Shown here: positions 25,361 to 33,191 of the stretch, piece by piece
How the letters are laid out: every line of letters starts with the position of its first letter
How positions within the stretch are numbered: position 1 is the stretch's first letter
DNA from: Marinomonas mediterranea MMB-1
Lineage (GTDB): Bacteria; Pseudomonadota; Gammaproteobacteria; Pseudomonadales; Marinomonadaceae
Assembly (NCBI RefSeq): GCF_000192865.1
Contig: NC_015276.1
Coordinates: forward strand, 1,984,001 to 2,048,000
DNA: 64,000 nucleotides
Direction: 5' to 3'
Made by a program: the position numbers and the translations under genes
The notes under the pieces: generated by a model
Database searches by the model: none
What the model was told of the DNA's origin: nothing
The model's input: only the letters and a program-made list of their open reading frames with translations

Positions 25361-25860
25361 ACACACTCGGTTCGCTCTCATGGCGGATCATAAACGACCA
25401 CGTAACGTACCTCATATCGAGCACAGCCGACGCAGGATGGAAAGGGGTCGGCAACACAGGGCGCATTTGTGAATCCTTGATGTTTGGCGTTTCCCCGACC
25501 TTTAGTGGTGGCGGTGACAGCAACGCCGCAATGATCCGCCATATAAAAGCCCTGTCAGTAAAAGACAAAGGGTTCAGTTGGCTCTTTCGTGACCTGTCAC
25601 GCATGCAAAAGCTTTGCTTATTTGCCGCAGTACTTGCAGAAGGGCGACGAACAATAAAAGGACGACCGCTCTCAAACGCCCGTATAGCAGCAACCCTGCC
25701 CACCTTCGCCGCAGAACTCAGGCTAGGCCCAGCGCATACCGTGCCGTCTGAAAAGACGTTCGCGAACAACGTCTCAGAAGGTAGAAAGCGCTTTTTGGCA
25801 ACGTTAGAAGAAGAGTTGCAATCAAGACTCTCAGAGGACGAGCTGAAAGCGATTGCATGA
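25333..25860 (+). CDS. phage protein of unknown function
   Basis: 175 residues (MRWKDKDKLNTLGSLSWRII), with a GGG-rich loop in FSGGGDSNAAMIRHIKA. Overlaps both neighbours (28 and 4 bases), so it is part of the early operon. A 295-codon frame on the opposite strand covers most of it but breaks the operon's coupling. No domain was recognised; antitermination is one possibility given position. Confidence 0.68.
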   Translation: MRWKDKDKLNTLGSLSWRIINDHVTYLISSTADAGWKGVGNTGRICESLMFGVSPTFSGGGDSNAAMIRHIKALSVKDKGFSWLFRDLSRMQKLCLFAAVLAEGRRTIKGRPLSNARIAATLPTFAAELRLGPAHTVPSEKTFANNVSEGRKRFLATLEEELQSRLSEDELKAIA

Positions 25861-27023
25861 CCAAAGCTGTAACGAAGAAAATAACCGACGCATCGATTCG
25901 AGCGGCGTTTAAAAAAGAGGTGCGATACCTCTACGACTCCCGCCGAGTCGAATTCCACATCAATGCCGCCCGCACGGGTGGCACCTTTTACGATGTCGTA
26001 TACAAAGGGAAAAAGCGCCAACGTACCAAGCTTGCCAAATGGCCAGCGATCACCGCCGCGAGTTTGTTTCAAGAGTTACCCGCGATCCGTGCCAATGCGT
26101 TGGCCGATCGTAAAGCGCGCCTTGCCGTCTCTACGTATCATACAGCGGGAGAAGTGCTCATGTGGTTTATGCAACATATCGATGCCGACAAAACGTACTC
26201 CGTCTCATACGTTTCTACCGCGTCGAGCTACATTGGCAATCACTTGCTTGCTAAGCTCTCAGAGGCGACCCTAAGCGAGTTAAACAAAACACGCTTATAC
26301 AGAACGCTCTACATGCCTATGCAGGCCGATTACGCGCTTTCAACGATAAAAGGTGTAATAAGTGTATTAAAAACCGCATTCGCCCGCGCATACGAACTAG
26401 GGTTGATTGCCAGAAACCCGATTGCAGACATCACCTTTAGCAGCTTCACCACCACACAGCCCGAAGCCAAGCCCGGCAAACTGAAACCTCACGACTTAAA
26501 GGCATTGATAAAAGCCATAAACGGCCAGCCGACACAAAAGCGCGTGTTCTTCATGACGCAACTGCTCCACGCAACCCGAATAGGGGAGACATCGCTCGCA
26601 GAGTGGAAGCAATTTTCCAACGCGCCATTGGAATGGAGCATTCCCGAAGAAAACACCAAGAACAACACCGAGCACCGGCTCCCGATCACCCAACACGCTT
26701 ACGACCTCATACACACACTGCCAAAGCGCGGCGACTATATCTTCTCTTCCAACGGCGACAAACCCTATGCCATACGCACTTTAGAGCGTTGGTATCAAAG
26801 CCTAAGCGACGAAGTCGGCATCAAATTCACTAGCCACGACATACGCAAACTCGCCCGTGACTGCTGGCAAGACATGGGCATCGACTGGGTAATAGGGGAA
26901 ATGCTACTCAACCACGAACGGGATGGGTTGGATAAACGGTACATGCACGCCCATTCCAGAGAACAGATGAAAAGGGCGTTGGGAGAGTGGGGGGATGTAT
27001 TTTGTGTATGTAGTGTTATTTAA
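25857..27023 (+). CDS. second tyrosine recombinase, in the early operon
   Basis: A 388-residue integrase-family enzyme. Catalytic residues are R241 (HATRIGE), H327 and R330 (SHDIRKLARD), H in LLNHERDG, and nucleophile Y362 (KRYMHAH). The N-terminal part resembles the arm-binding domain of P4-type integrases. It overlaps the previous gene by 4 bases and ends the early operon, so it would be made during lytic growth, not from an att-adjacent position. Possible roles are dimer resolution, excision help or an inherited second integrase. Confidence 0.85.
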   Translation: MTKAVTKKITDASIRAAFKKEVRYLYDSRRVEFHINAARTGGTFYDVVYKGKKRQRTKLAKWPAITAASLFQELPAIRANALADRKARLAVSTYHTAGEVLMWFMQHIDADKTYSVSYVSTASSYIGNHLLAKLSEATLSELNKTRLYRTLYMPMQADYALSTIKGVISVLKTAFARAYELGLIARNPIADITFSSFTTTQPEAKPGKLKPHDLKALIKAINGQPTQKRVFFMTQLLHATRIGETSLAEWKQFSNAPLEWSIPEENTKNNTEHRLPITQHAYDLIHTLPKRGDYIFSSNGDKPYAIRTLERWYQSLSDEVGIKFTSHDIRKLARDCWQDMGIDWVIGEMLLNHERDGLDKRYMHAHSREQMKRALGEWGDVFCVCSVI

Positions 27024-27045
27024 TGTAATGACTTCTCTTTTGGGT

Positions 27046-27076
27046 TTGACAATCTAAAACAATGAGCCAATATTAA
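27046..27076 (+). promoter_or_regulatory. probable promoter of the repeat-bearing membrane gene
   Basis: TTGACA at 27046-27051 with an AT-rich -10 (AATATT or TATTAA) 17-19 bases downstream. Suggests the cargo gene is transcribed independently of the early operon. Confidence 0.5.
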
Positions 27077-27165
27077 ACTAACAAAATGCATGGAAACAGA
27101 CGTATTCTAACATTGTAGTGAGAGATATTGAATTTTGAGGTTCATTTATTCTTTTGGGGATGTTC

Positions 27166-28524
27166 ATGGATATTGTACTTTTTAATAGCTATGGTAATTT
27201 ACTAGAAAATAATTATTTCTTTTTGTTTCTCCCAATAATTTTTACTATATTTGTACGTAGTTATTTCAAACTTAATAACTCTCACTCTACAAATATTCTT
27301 CTTTTAAAATCAAGTGTCTTTCTATTACCAACTTTAATTTTTGTGACGCTGAACTTTCTTAATATGTACAATAAGGATAGTAGTGAAGTTAGTGAACTAA
27401 GTGAAGTTAGTGAACTAAGTGAAGTTAGTGAAGTCAGTGAAGTCAGTGAAGTCAGTGAAGTCAGTGAAGTTAGTAAATTTAGTAAAGCCTCAATTGCACT
27501 TGTTTTATCCGATCTTGACTTCGCAGGTATGTTACTATGCTACTTGTTATATGCTATGGCATCAGCATGGATTACTAATTGTTTATGTCGTAAATATAGT
27601 GTGTACAACTACAAGCGGAAGAATAAACATCAGAACATTTCGGAACCTTGCTTAACAAATTCACAGAATGATGAGCAACCGTCCTGTTTTACTCCAAAGC
27701 AGGACGAGGTCTTTGGCTATCCCTTTGAGCCACTTACAGAGAATTCGCCTTCCTACTTTACCAGAAATCAAAAGGAGGAATGTCGCCTTATCCCAGAGCC
27801 AGACGACTTGCCTCGAAACTATTTACTGTCTCTTGAAAGTGCTCGATATACTTTCTTTAATTGCTCTAAGAGCAATGAGGAGCTAACTTTGTTCGAAAAA
27901 ATAGATTTTAGTCTTTGTTGTTTTATTTCGCAGGCTAATAATATTAATGCCGATTACAGCGAAAAGTTTGCAAAACTTAAGAAAGGCTTTTGGTTAAATA
28001 GAGGTGAATTTGGCCGCAAACTAAACTGCCTTCACGCTGAACGTATTAGCTTGATAACCACGAGCTTTAATAAATGTTTACTACCACAGAATTCTACTTA
28101 TCTGTCTGTGAGGTTGCGTATTGAAGATGATGGGGTTTATCGCTGTGTTTTCTCAACTCGACCAGACGGTCATAGGTATCCAGGCGATATTCCAATTGAG
28201 TCCGTAAACTTGATTGATGTGTCGCATCAGAAAAAAAAGATAATTTTGATGTCGGAATACCCTGATTATCATTTCAATACAGTGAATCGAAGCAATATGA
28301 AAAGGACTTGCTATTTAGATTATTTAGTCTACTCAATGGGAGGGGAAAGTAGTGATCATAGTGATATCAGTTGTGCTATAGAAATTTTGGACGAAAAAGG
28401 CATTAATATTATTAAATATTTAATATCCTTAAAGAAGGTTTTTCCCGCGTTTTCACAAGCGCTTGACTGGGAATATATCCCTTTAAATAACTTTGAAACA
28501 GAGTCATTAAAAGAAAATAAATAG
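27166..28524 (+). CDS. membrane protein with serine-glutamate tandem repeat, probable cargo
   Basis: 452 residues from ATG 27166 (site GGGG upstream). Two N-terminal membrane helices (FFLFLPIIFTIFV and VFLLPTLIFVTLNF) are followed by a repeat of SEV/SEL triplets, then a third helix (MLLCYLLYAMASAWI) and a soluble domain of about 290 residues ending in SLKENK. I recognise no family. It is AT-rich compared with its neighbours and sits between the early operon and the C4 leaders, where phages carry exclusion or defence genes. Confidence 0.7.
   Translation: MDIVLFNSYGNLLENNYFFLFLPIIFTIFVRSYFKLNNSHSTNILLLKSSVFLLPTLIFVTLNFLNMYNKDSSEVSELSEVSELSEVSEVSEVSEVSEVSEVSKFSKASIALVLSDLDFAGMLLCYLLYAMASAWITNCLCRKYSVYNYKRKNKHQNISEPCLTNSQNDEQPSCFTPKQDEVFGYPFEPLTENSPSYFTRNQKEECRLIPEPDDLPRNYLLSLESARYTFFNCSKSNEELTLFEKIDFSLCCFISQANNINADYSEKFAKLKKGFWLNRGEFGRKLNCLHAERISLITTSFNKCLLPQNSTYLSVRLRIEDDGVYRCVFSTRPDGHRYPGDIPIESVNLIDVSHQKKKIILMSEYPDYHFNTVNRSNMKRTCYLDYLVYSMGGESSDHSDISCAIEILDEKGINIIKYLISLKKVFPAFSQALDWEYIPLNNFETESLKENK
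27382..27483 (+). repeat. 9-bp coding tandem repeat
   Basis: About eleven units of AGTGAAGTT or close variants (AGTGAACTA, AGTGAAGTC). Because the unit is three codons, copy-number changes keep the frame and lengthen or shorten the Ser-Glu-Val linker between membrane helices 2 and 3. Confidence 0.85.
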
Positions 28525-28574
28525 AGCTGTCTCAGTGCCTTTATAATATAATGGGGTAGAGATAGGGGGAGTTT

Positions 28575-28757
28575 ATGAAAAGAAAAATTCATATTTGTCA
28601 ATCACCATCATCTTTTAACTTTGAAGATAGTGAAATATTAAGTCCTAATAAAAAATTAAAGAAGAAAAAGTCTGTGTACGAGCTTTGTCAATATCAAGTT
28701 AACTATACAGAATCTGATTTTAACCTAGTTAAAATATTAAGGAATCGCTTTCAATAA
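28575..28757 (+). CDS. small lysine-rich protein of unknown function
   Basis: 60 residues (MKRKIHICQSPSSFNFEDSE), with a GGGGGA site 4 bases before the ATG. Contains a KKLKKKK cluster. No homologue recognised; possibly a real small cargo gene downstream of the membrane protein. Confidence 0.4.
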   Translation: MKRKIHICQSPSSFNFEDSEILSPNKKLKKKKSVYELCQYQVNYTESDFNLVKILRNRFQ

Positions 28758-28951
28758 TATGTTTTTGTGATTGAGTGGGTCTTGATTATTCGCTAAATTT
28801 TCATCGTGAAGGCAAGAGGTGGGGTTGTTATTTAATATTACAGATATTAAATCTTAAGTGTATTGATCGTGCCATCGTCCTGATCTACCATTACCTTGCA
28901 CTGGCAAAATCCAGTGTCGGGATTAGTACCCGTTTAACCGTAGCGGCCTAG

Positions 28952-28973
28952 AACACGCTCCGCGTGTTTTTTT
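28952..28973 (+). terminator. leader terminator, copy 1
   Basis: ACACGC TCC GCGTGT stem followed by T6, enclosed by CGGCC (28944-28948) and GGCCG (28976-28980). It lies between the upstream target site and the C4 RNA. Confidence 0.75.
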
Positions 28974-28994
28974 GTGGCCGGAATCCGCCTGTAT

Positions 28995-29069
28995 GGTGGG
29001 TCGGTATCAGGCTAGCTTCGGCTAGGCCGTACCTTTGGGCGGTAGTCTCAACCTGTTATTTGACCCACC
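28995..29069 (+). ncRNA. C4-type antisense RNA, copy 1 (orphan)
   Basis: 75-nt element closed by GGTGGGTC/GACCCACC. Inside are a CTAGC TTCG GCTAG hairpin and the CCTTTGGGCGGT...AACCTG segment that I recall as typical of C4 RNAs of P1-like phages, which silence antirepressor genes. GTCTCAA (29045-29051) can pair with TTGAGAC at 29083-29089 downstream. The upstream copy of the target (TTAGTAC, 28923-28929) does not match this RNA. No KilA-N gene follows. Confidence 0.72.
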
Positions 29070-29128
29070 ACCTCTATTGAGATTGAGACCTTAGTTTTGG
29101 GAATCACAGGCAAGTTGGACGATGTGGT

Positions 29129-29737
29129 CTAGTCTTGGTTATTATACAATGCTAAGATTTTTTTGGTTCCTTCATTTGCAAAATTCCTCAGCTCTCCATC
29201 CCAAGAACCACCATCTTTGGCAATTTTACATACACTTTTTTGAAGGCTAATTAGGTCATTAGGTTGATAGCCATTCAGTATCGTTTCTGTATAGAATGAT
29301 TGCGTGAAAATTAAAGAAGATTTATATCTGGCCCAACTTTCATTAACTTTCTGAAGTTTTCTTTTAGTATCGTCTTCCTTTTTGCTATGCCCTTCATCAT
29401 GGGTTCTATTTTGACGTATGTATTTTTTAAAGTGATATAGCTCGTCAAGATACACAAATAGCTCCGAAATATGCATTTCATAGCAAAGGCTAAGCTCTTT
29501 AATAGCGGCTGTTTTATTCTCTAAGAAATGCTGTTTTTTTGTTCTCTCTTCCCAAGTGCTGAAAGATTTATAAGCAAAAAATGCCGCGAAGGCGGTGGCG
29601 CATCCGGCAACAATGCCTGCGAAACTAGCAATGTGGGATAGAGCAATGTCTCCTCCGACAGCCCCTAGCATGTAGCAAAATAACCCAATAAAAAAACTGC
29701 ACACCCACCAACTAGCATCCTTGAACATACTTTTCAC
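29129..29737 (-). CDS. two-helix membrane protein of unknown function
   Basis: 202 residues with two N-terminal helices (VCSFFIGLFCYMLGAVGG and IASFAGIVAGCATAFAAFFA) and a charged, coiled-coil-prone cytosolic part. It lies on the minus strand between the two C4 leaders, facing the surrounding genes, which marks it as inserted cargo. Superinfection exclusion or defence is possible by position only. Confidence 0.65.
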   Translation of the reverse strand: MKSMFKDASWWVCSFFIGLFCYMLGAVGGDIALSHIASFAGIVAGCATAFAAFFAYKSFSTWEERTKKQHFLENKTAAIKELSLCYEMHISELFVYLDELYHFKKYIRQNRTHDEGHSKKEDDTKRKLQKVNESWARYKSSLIFTQSFYTETILNGYQPNDLISLQKSVCKIAKDGGSWDGELRNFANEGTKKILALYNNQD

Positions 29738-29823
29738 ACCTTTTCTGACTGTTTTTGCATTGTAATCGTCGTATTAAATTTTATGGCGTTTAATATAGCA
29801 CTTATTAAATTAAAGGGCTTAAT

Positions 29824-29842
29824 GCTTGAAATGCATTCAAGC
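29824..29842. promoter_or_regulatory. operator-like palindrome upstream of C4 leader 2
   Basis: GCTTGAA ATGCA TTCAAGC, a perfect 7-bp inverted repeat directly before the second leader. Absent from the first leader. Candidate regulator site for the KilA-N transcript. Confidence 0.5.
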
Positions 29843-29916
29843 TAATACTAACATTACCCTGCACTGGCAAAATCCAGTGTCGGGATTAGTACCCCGTTTA
29901 ACCGTAGCGGCCTAAG

Positions 29917-29937
29917 ACACGCACCGCGTGTTTTTTT
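29917..29937 (+). terminator. leader terminator, copy 2
   Basis: ACACGC ACC GCGTGT followed by a T-run, enclosed by CGGCC/GGCCG, the same position in the leader as copy 1. Confidence 0.75.
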
Positions 29938-29959
29938 GTGGCCGAAATCCGCCTGTTAT

Positions 29960-30033
29960 GGTGGGTCTATTTTGGGCTAGCTTCGGCTAGGCCGTTCCTA
30001 CGGGCGGTAGTACTAACCTGATTTAGATCCACC
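29960..30033 (+). ncRNA. C4-type antisense RNA, copy 2, upstream of KilA-N
   Basis: 74-nt element closed by GGTGGGTCT/AGATCCACC (one G-U pair). It keeps the CTAGC TTCG GCTAG hairpin and GGGCGGT...AACCTG. GTACTAA (30010-30016) can pair with TTAGTAC both upstream (29884-29890) and downstream (30047-30053), the two-target layout of P1 c4. It probably blocks expression of the KilA-N gene in lysogens. Confidence 0.75.
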
Positions 30034-30090
30034 ACCTTAATAGAGATTAGTACCTCTTTAGGGTGGTCAAACTTCGACCGTAGGAGGCCA

Positions 30091-30669
30091 ATGATGGCTC
30101 ACTTAATGATTGCTTCAAAAGACATCCGCACACTCGACGGATTGTATTCCCTTAATGATCTTCATAAAGCGTCTGGCTCAGAATCGCGCCATTTACCCGC
30201 TCAGTTCCTAAGAAACCAACAAACAAAAGAATTAATAGCTGAAATTGATAACTATGCTAATTCGCATAGTTTAGCGGTAAATAAAAATCAGGGTAGAAGC
30301 GGTGGCACTTGGGTCTGCAAAGAACTGGTTTATGCTTACGCCATGTGGATCAGCCCGAAGTTCAATCTAGAAGTAATTCGCGCCTTCGATCAAGCCCAAA
30401 CAGAACAACCGCCAGAACCCATTCAACAAAGCTTACCCGCCCCAATCCAAGACGACGAAAAACTCAAACTCATTAACGACGTTGCCAAATCTTTAGGCAT
30501 TACCGAAAGCATCGCCGTCGTCTCCGCCACCGACATCATGGCCATGATCCAAACCATCCGAAACTACCAACAACAACTCGCCAGAATCCAAACCAACCCC
30601 GCATGGGTCGACCAAACCATCGAACGTGTGAAAACCGCAACAGGACGGGGTTTTGGTGATGGGATATAA
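30091..30669 (+). CDS. KilA-N domain protein (putative antirepressor), locus 1
   Basis: 192 residues. The KilA-N DNA-binding domain spans about residues 5-105 (GLYSLNDLHKASG, GRSGGTWVCKELVYAYAMWI). The C-terminal part is helical and ends in TGRGFGDGI. Strong site AGGAGG before ATGATG. Such proteins act in P1-like immunity as antirepressors. It is controlled by the C4 leader upstream. It shares domain layout and start context (AGGAGGCCAATGATGGCT) with the gene at 63241. Confidence 0.85.
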   Translation: MMAHLMIASKDIRTLDGLYSLNDLHKASGSESRHLPAQFLRNQQTKELIAEIDNYANSHSLAVNKNQGRSGGTWVCKELVYAYAMWISPKFNLEVIRAFDQAQTEQPPEPIQQSLPAPIQDDEKLKLINDVAKSLGITESIAVVSATDIMAMIQTIRNYQQQLARIQTNPAWVDQTIERVKTATGRGFGDGI

Positions 30670-30681
30670 CACAACTTTTTC

Positions 30682-30711
30682 TTGAGCGAATGTGATAGTT
30701 ATCGCTATACT
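30682..30711 (+). promoter_or_regulatory. umuDC promoter
   Basis: TTGAGC (30682-30687) and TATACT (30706-30711), spaced 18 bases. The -10 overlaps the SOS box, so LexA binding would block it. Confidence 0.65.
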
Positions 30712-30727
30712 GTATAAATATACAGTA
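30708..30727. promoter_or_regulatory. LexA SOS box of umuDC
   Basis: TACTGTATAAATATACAGTA, a perfect palindromic CTGT-N8-ACAG site matching the gammaproteobacterial LexA consensus. It lies 13 bases before the preferred umuD start. Confidence 0.93.
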
Positions 30728-30740
30728 TATGGTGCTTGCT

Positions 30741-31184
30741 ATGCGTGTGACTTACCTTGGGTCGGCGGAATCGTCGGCTTTTTTGTCTTCGAACAAGATG
30801 CAGATCCCGCTTTATGTCGAGTCTGTGTCTGCCGGGTTTCCGTCTCCAGCGCAGGATTTTGTTGAGCGTACGCTTGATTTAAACGAGCTGTGCATTCAAC
30901 ACCCCAGTGCAACGTTTTTTGTACGTGCTCAGGGGGATTCGATGATAGAAGCGGGGATTCATTGCGGGGATGTTCTGGTGGTCGATCGCTCGCTAACGTC
31001 TAAACATGGCGACATCGTTATTGCGTGTGTGCATGGGGAAATGACTGTTAAGGTATTGGAGTTAATGCCTGCTGTCGCGTTGCGACCACGTAATAAAGCG
31101 TACCCTGTTATCCCTATCTCGGAAGAAAGCGGTTTAGAGGTGTTTGGTGTTGTCACTGGTGTCGTGCGTAAGATAGAACGATGA
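30741..31184 (+). CDS. umuD: UmuD-like SOS mutagenesis protein (S24 peptidase)
   Basis: 147 residues from ATG 30741; the upstream ATG at 30729 abuts the SOS box and is less likely. It has the self-cleavage Ala-Gly in VSAGFPSP, serine in QGDSMIEAG and lysine in MTVKVLE. RecA-stimulated cleavage would give UmuD', which assembles with UmuC as DNA polymerase V. Overlaps umuC by 4 bases. Confidence 0.94.
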   Translation: MRVTYLGSAESSAFLSSNKMQIPLYVESVSAGFPSPAQDFVERTLDLNELCIQHPSATFFVRAQGDSMIEAGIHCGDVLVVDRSLTSKHGDIVIACVHGEMTVKVLELMPAVALRPRNKAYPVIPISEESGLEVFGVVTGVVRKIER

Positions 31185-32452
31185 GTACGGTCTTTGCGTT
31201 GGTTGATTGCAATAACTTCTATGCAAGCTGTGAAAAGCTGTTCCGCCCAGATCTAAAATACAAACCCGTTGCGGTGTTGTCGAATAATGACGGCTGCATT
31301 GTCGCGCGCTCAAAAGAGGTAAAAGCGCTCGGTATTAAAATGGGCGTGCCCGTCTTTAAGATTCGAGACGAGATCGAAAAGCACGGTATTGTCTGTTTCT
31401 CGTCGAATTATGCGCTTTATGCGGATCTATCAAATAGGGTAATGACGCTATTAGAAGAGGAGGCGCCCCGCGTTGAGGTGTATTCGATTGATGAGGCGTT
31501 TATGGATTTATCAGGCATTGAAACCGCGATAGATTACGAAGCCTTTGCTCGTCGTGTAAAACATAAGATTGATACATGGACAGGCATTACGGTTGGTATC
31601 GGCATTGCGCCCACTAAAACACTTGCCAAGCTTGCTAACCATGCCGCCAAAAAGTACACCGCGACGGGTGGCGTGGTGGATTTAATGAATGCAGAGCGAC
31701 AAAGAAAACTCATGGCATTGGTGGAGGTTGGAGACGTGTGGGGTGTCGGTCGTCGAATCTCTGAGAAGTTGAGAGCGCTAGGCATTTACACTGCGTTGGA
31801 TCTCGCAGACAGCGACCCTAAATCTTTACGAAGTGAGTTCTCCGTTGTGTTGGAGCGCACGATCCGTGAATTGAATGGCGTGTCGTGTCTTGAGCTTGAA
31901 AGCGTGGCCCCCACTAAAAAGCAGATTGTATGCAGTCGCTCGTTTGGGAACCGAATAACGGATAAAGCCGAGCTACGAGAAGCCATTGCCAAATACACGA
32001 CCCGCGCGGCGGAAAAGCTAAGAGGGGAGAAGCGGCTCGCAAGAGTGGTACAGGTGTTTATTCGGACAGGTGTGTTTAACCCGAATGATCCTCGATATTC
32101 CAATTCGTTAAGCGTTGAACTTCCAAACCCGACGGACGATACGAGAGACCTGCTAGAAGCCACCGATGTTCTCTTTCGGCGAATTTTCAAAGCGGGGTTT
32201 CGTTACGCAAAAGCAGGCGTAATGCTTAGCGACTTTTACGAACACGGCACCTTTCAGGCTGATTTATTTCGATCTAACGCTCAACGCGACAATGCAAAAC
32301 ATCTAATGGAAGTGGTTGACCGAATCAACCACAGCGGCCTTGGTAACGTCTTCTTCGCCGCCCAAGGCACGACACCACAATGGTCAATGAAACGCGACCA
32401 TCTATCACCGGCTTATACGACTAGGTGGGAGGACTTGCCTAGGGTGAGGTGA
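31181..32452 (+). CDS. umuC: UmuC-like Y-family DNA polymerase
   Basis: Error-prone translesion polymerase subunit of 423 residues, normal for UmuC. Active-site signatures are FALVDCNNFYASCE at the start, SNNDGCIVARS, and YSIDEAFMDLS with the catalytic acids. The C-terminal little-finger and DUF4113 regions are present (TRWEDLPRVR at the end). Phage-borne umuDC can add SOS mutagenesis to the host. Confidence 0.96.
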   Translation: MSTVFALVDCNNFYASCEKLFRPDLKYKPVAVLSNNDGCIVARSKEVKALGIKMGVPVFKIRDEIEKHGIVCFSSNYALYADLSNRVMTLLEEEAPRVEVYSIDEAFMDLSGIETAIDYEAFARRVKHKIDTWTGITVGIGIAPTKTLAKLANHAAKKYTATGGVVDLMNAERQRKLMALVEVGDVWGVGRRISEKLRALGIYTALDLADSDPKSLRSEFSVVLERTIRELNGVSCLELESVAPTKKQIVCSRSFGNRITDKAELREAIAKYTTRAAEKLRGEKRLARVVQVFIRTGVFNPNDPRYSNSLSVELPNPTDDTRDLLEATDVLFRRIFKAGFRYAKAGVMLSDFYEHGTFQADLFRSNAQRDNAKHLMEVVDRINHSGLGNVFFAAQGTTPQWSMKRDHLSPAYTTRWEDLPRVR

Positions 32453-32566
32453 GGGGGTGAAATTTTTCTAAATGTCGCTGCTAATCGTAAGATGTTGAGT
32501 GATTTTTAGTCTAATCTTAAATTGCGGTTTGATCGTTTTTCTTTTTTTATTTGCGGAGGGATTCAG

Positions 32567-32827
32567 ATGGAATTAATAATCGTTTTTATTGTAGTCGTTG
32601 TAATTATTAATGCTTTAACTAATTCAGGGTCAGCGAAATCTAACAGTACCCATTCAAAAAATTCTGGCAGCGCTCAAAAAAAGCCGATTGCGTGTATGAA
32701 TTGTGCTGGTACTGGGAAGGTTTGGAAAACATATACAGAGCCTGAAAATAACTTATCAGGGGCAAGGATGGTTCAAAAGCGGCGTGAAGAGGCTTGTATG
32801 GTATGTTTCGGAAAAGGGTATCATTGA
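32567..32827 (+). CDS. small membrane-anchored zinc-ribbon-like protein
   Basis: 86 residues from ATG 32567, preceded by GGAGGG. An N-terminal helix (LIIVFIVVVVIINALT) is followed by a Ser-rich linker and two CxxCxGxG-type pairs (CMNCAGTGK and CMVCFGKGY), which resemble half of a DnaJ zinc domain. A terminator follows. Function unknown. Confidence 0.65.
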   Translation: MELIIVFIVVVVIINALTNSGSAKSNSTHSKNSGSAQKKPIACMNCAGTGKVWKTYTEPENNLSGARMVQKRREEACMVCFGKGYH

Positions 32828-32844
32828 AGTATTAGTAAAATCTA

Positions 32845-32867
32845 GACCACCTTCGGGTGGTTTTTTT
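32845..32867 (+). terminator. terminator after the zinc-ribbon gene
   Basis: ACCACC TTCG GGTGGT stem with T7. Confidence 0.88.
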
Positions 32868-33110
32868 ATGCCTAAACTAAACATATCCATCAAAAAAGAT
32901 ATGTGTTTTGCCGCCAACATGCCGCCATTGAGTTGTGAAACCGCTTTGCTCTAGCCCAATAAACACAAGGCTTTATATACAAAATGTCGCTTTCATAAGA
33001 AGAGAACGACATTTTAAAATCTCGCGCGTAACGCTTGCGACCTCGGGAATTAGACGTTAAAGTTTCCTCAAGCTGTGAAGATTGTATCTGAGCGGCACGC
33101 AAATCATTTA

Positions 33111-33137
33111 AGCCCAGCCAATGTGTTGGGCTTTTTC
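33111..33137 (+). terminator. terminator 1 of the late leader
   Basis: AGCCCA/TGGGCT stem followed by T5. Confidence 0.75.
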
Positions 33138-33144
33138 ATTTCTA

Positions 33145-33168
33145 GCCTCGCGAATTGCGGGGCTTTTT
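33145..33168 (+). terminator. terminator 2 of the late leader
   Basis: GCCTCGC GAATT GCGGGGC stem (one G-U) followed by T5, 13 bases after terminator 1. Confidence 0.75.
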
Positions 33169-33191
33169 CGTTTCTGGACTGGACGCACTGT

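Larger units (their letters stand above)
28890..29090 (+). repeat. first copy of a ~200-bp duplicated leader
   Basis: Nearly identical to 29854-30054. Both copies contain, in order, a CACTGG/CCAGTG hairpin, a GATTAGTACC site, a terminator hairpin nested in CGGCC/GGCCG, a C4-type RNA and a downstream target. This copy has no KilA-N gene after it. Confidence 0.85.
29854..30054 (+). repeat. second copy of the ~200-bp leader
   Basis: Pairs with 28890-29090. Here a KilA-N gene follows at 30091. Differences between copies fall in the C4 loop and in the downstream target, and they match each other. Confidence 0.85.
32868..33191 (+). promoter_or_regulatory. 324-bp late-control leader before the lysis genes
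   Basis: No convincing gene. It holds inverted repeats ACATATC/GATATGT (32881-32904) and AAATGTCG/CGACATTT (32982-33014), then two intrinsic terminators. This fits a late promoter region with terminators to be overcome by an antiterminator, or an activator site for the PrtN-like protein. Inference only. Confidence 0.4.

Noticed and set aside
25185..26072. Long 295-codon frame on the minus strand
   Set aside because: It opposes four tightly overlapping plus-strand genes with good ribosome sites; a shadow of their codon pattern.
25857..27023. Protelomerase (linear plasmid-phage type)
   Set aside because: Considered because similar mosaic myoviruses have one, but 388 residues and the standard R/H-x-x-R/H/Y pattern fit an ordinary integrase, and no telomere-like palindrome was seen beside it.
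27382..27483. CRISPR-like repeat array
   Set aside because: Units are contiguous 9-mers without spacers and code for a Ser-Glu-Val linker.
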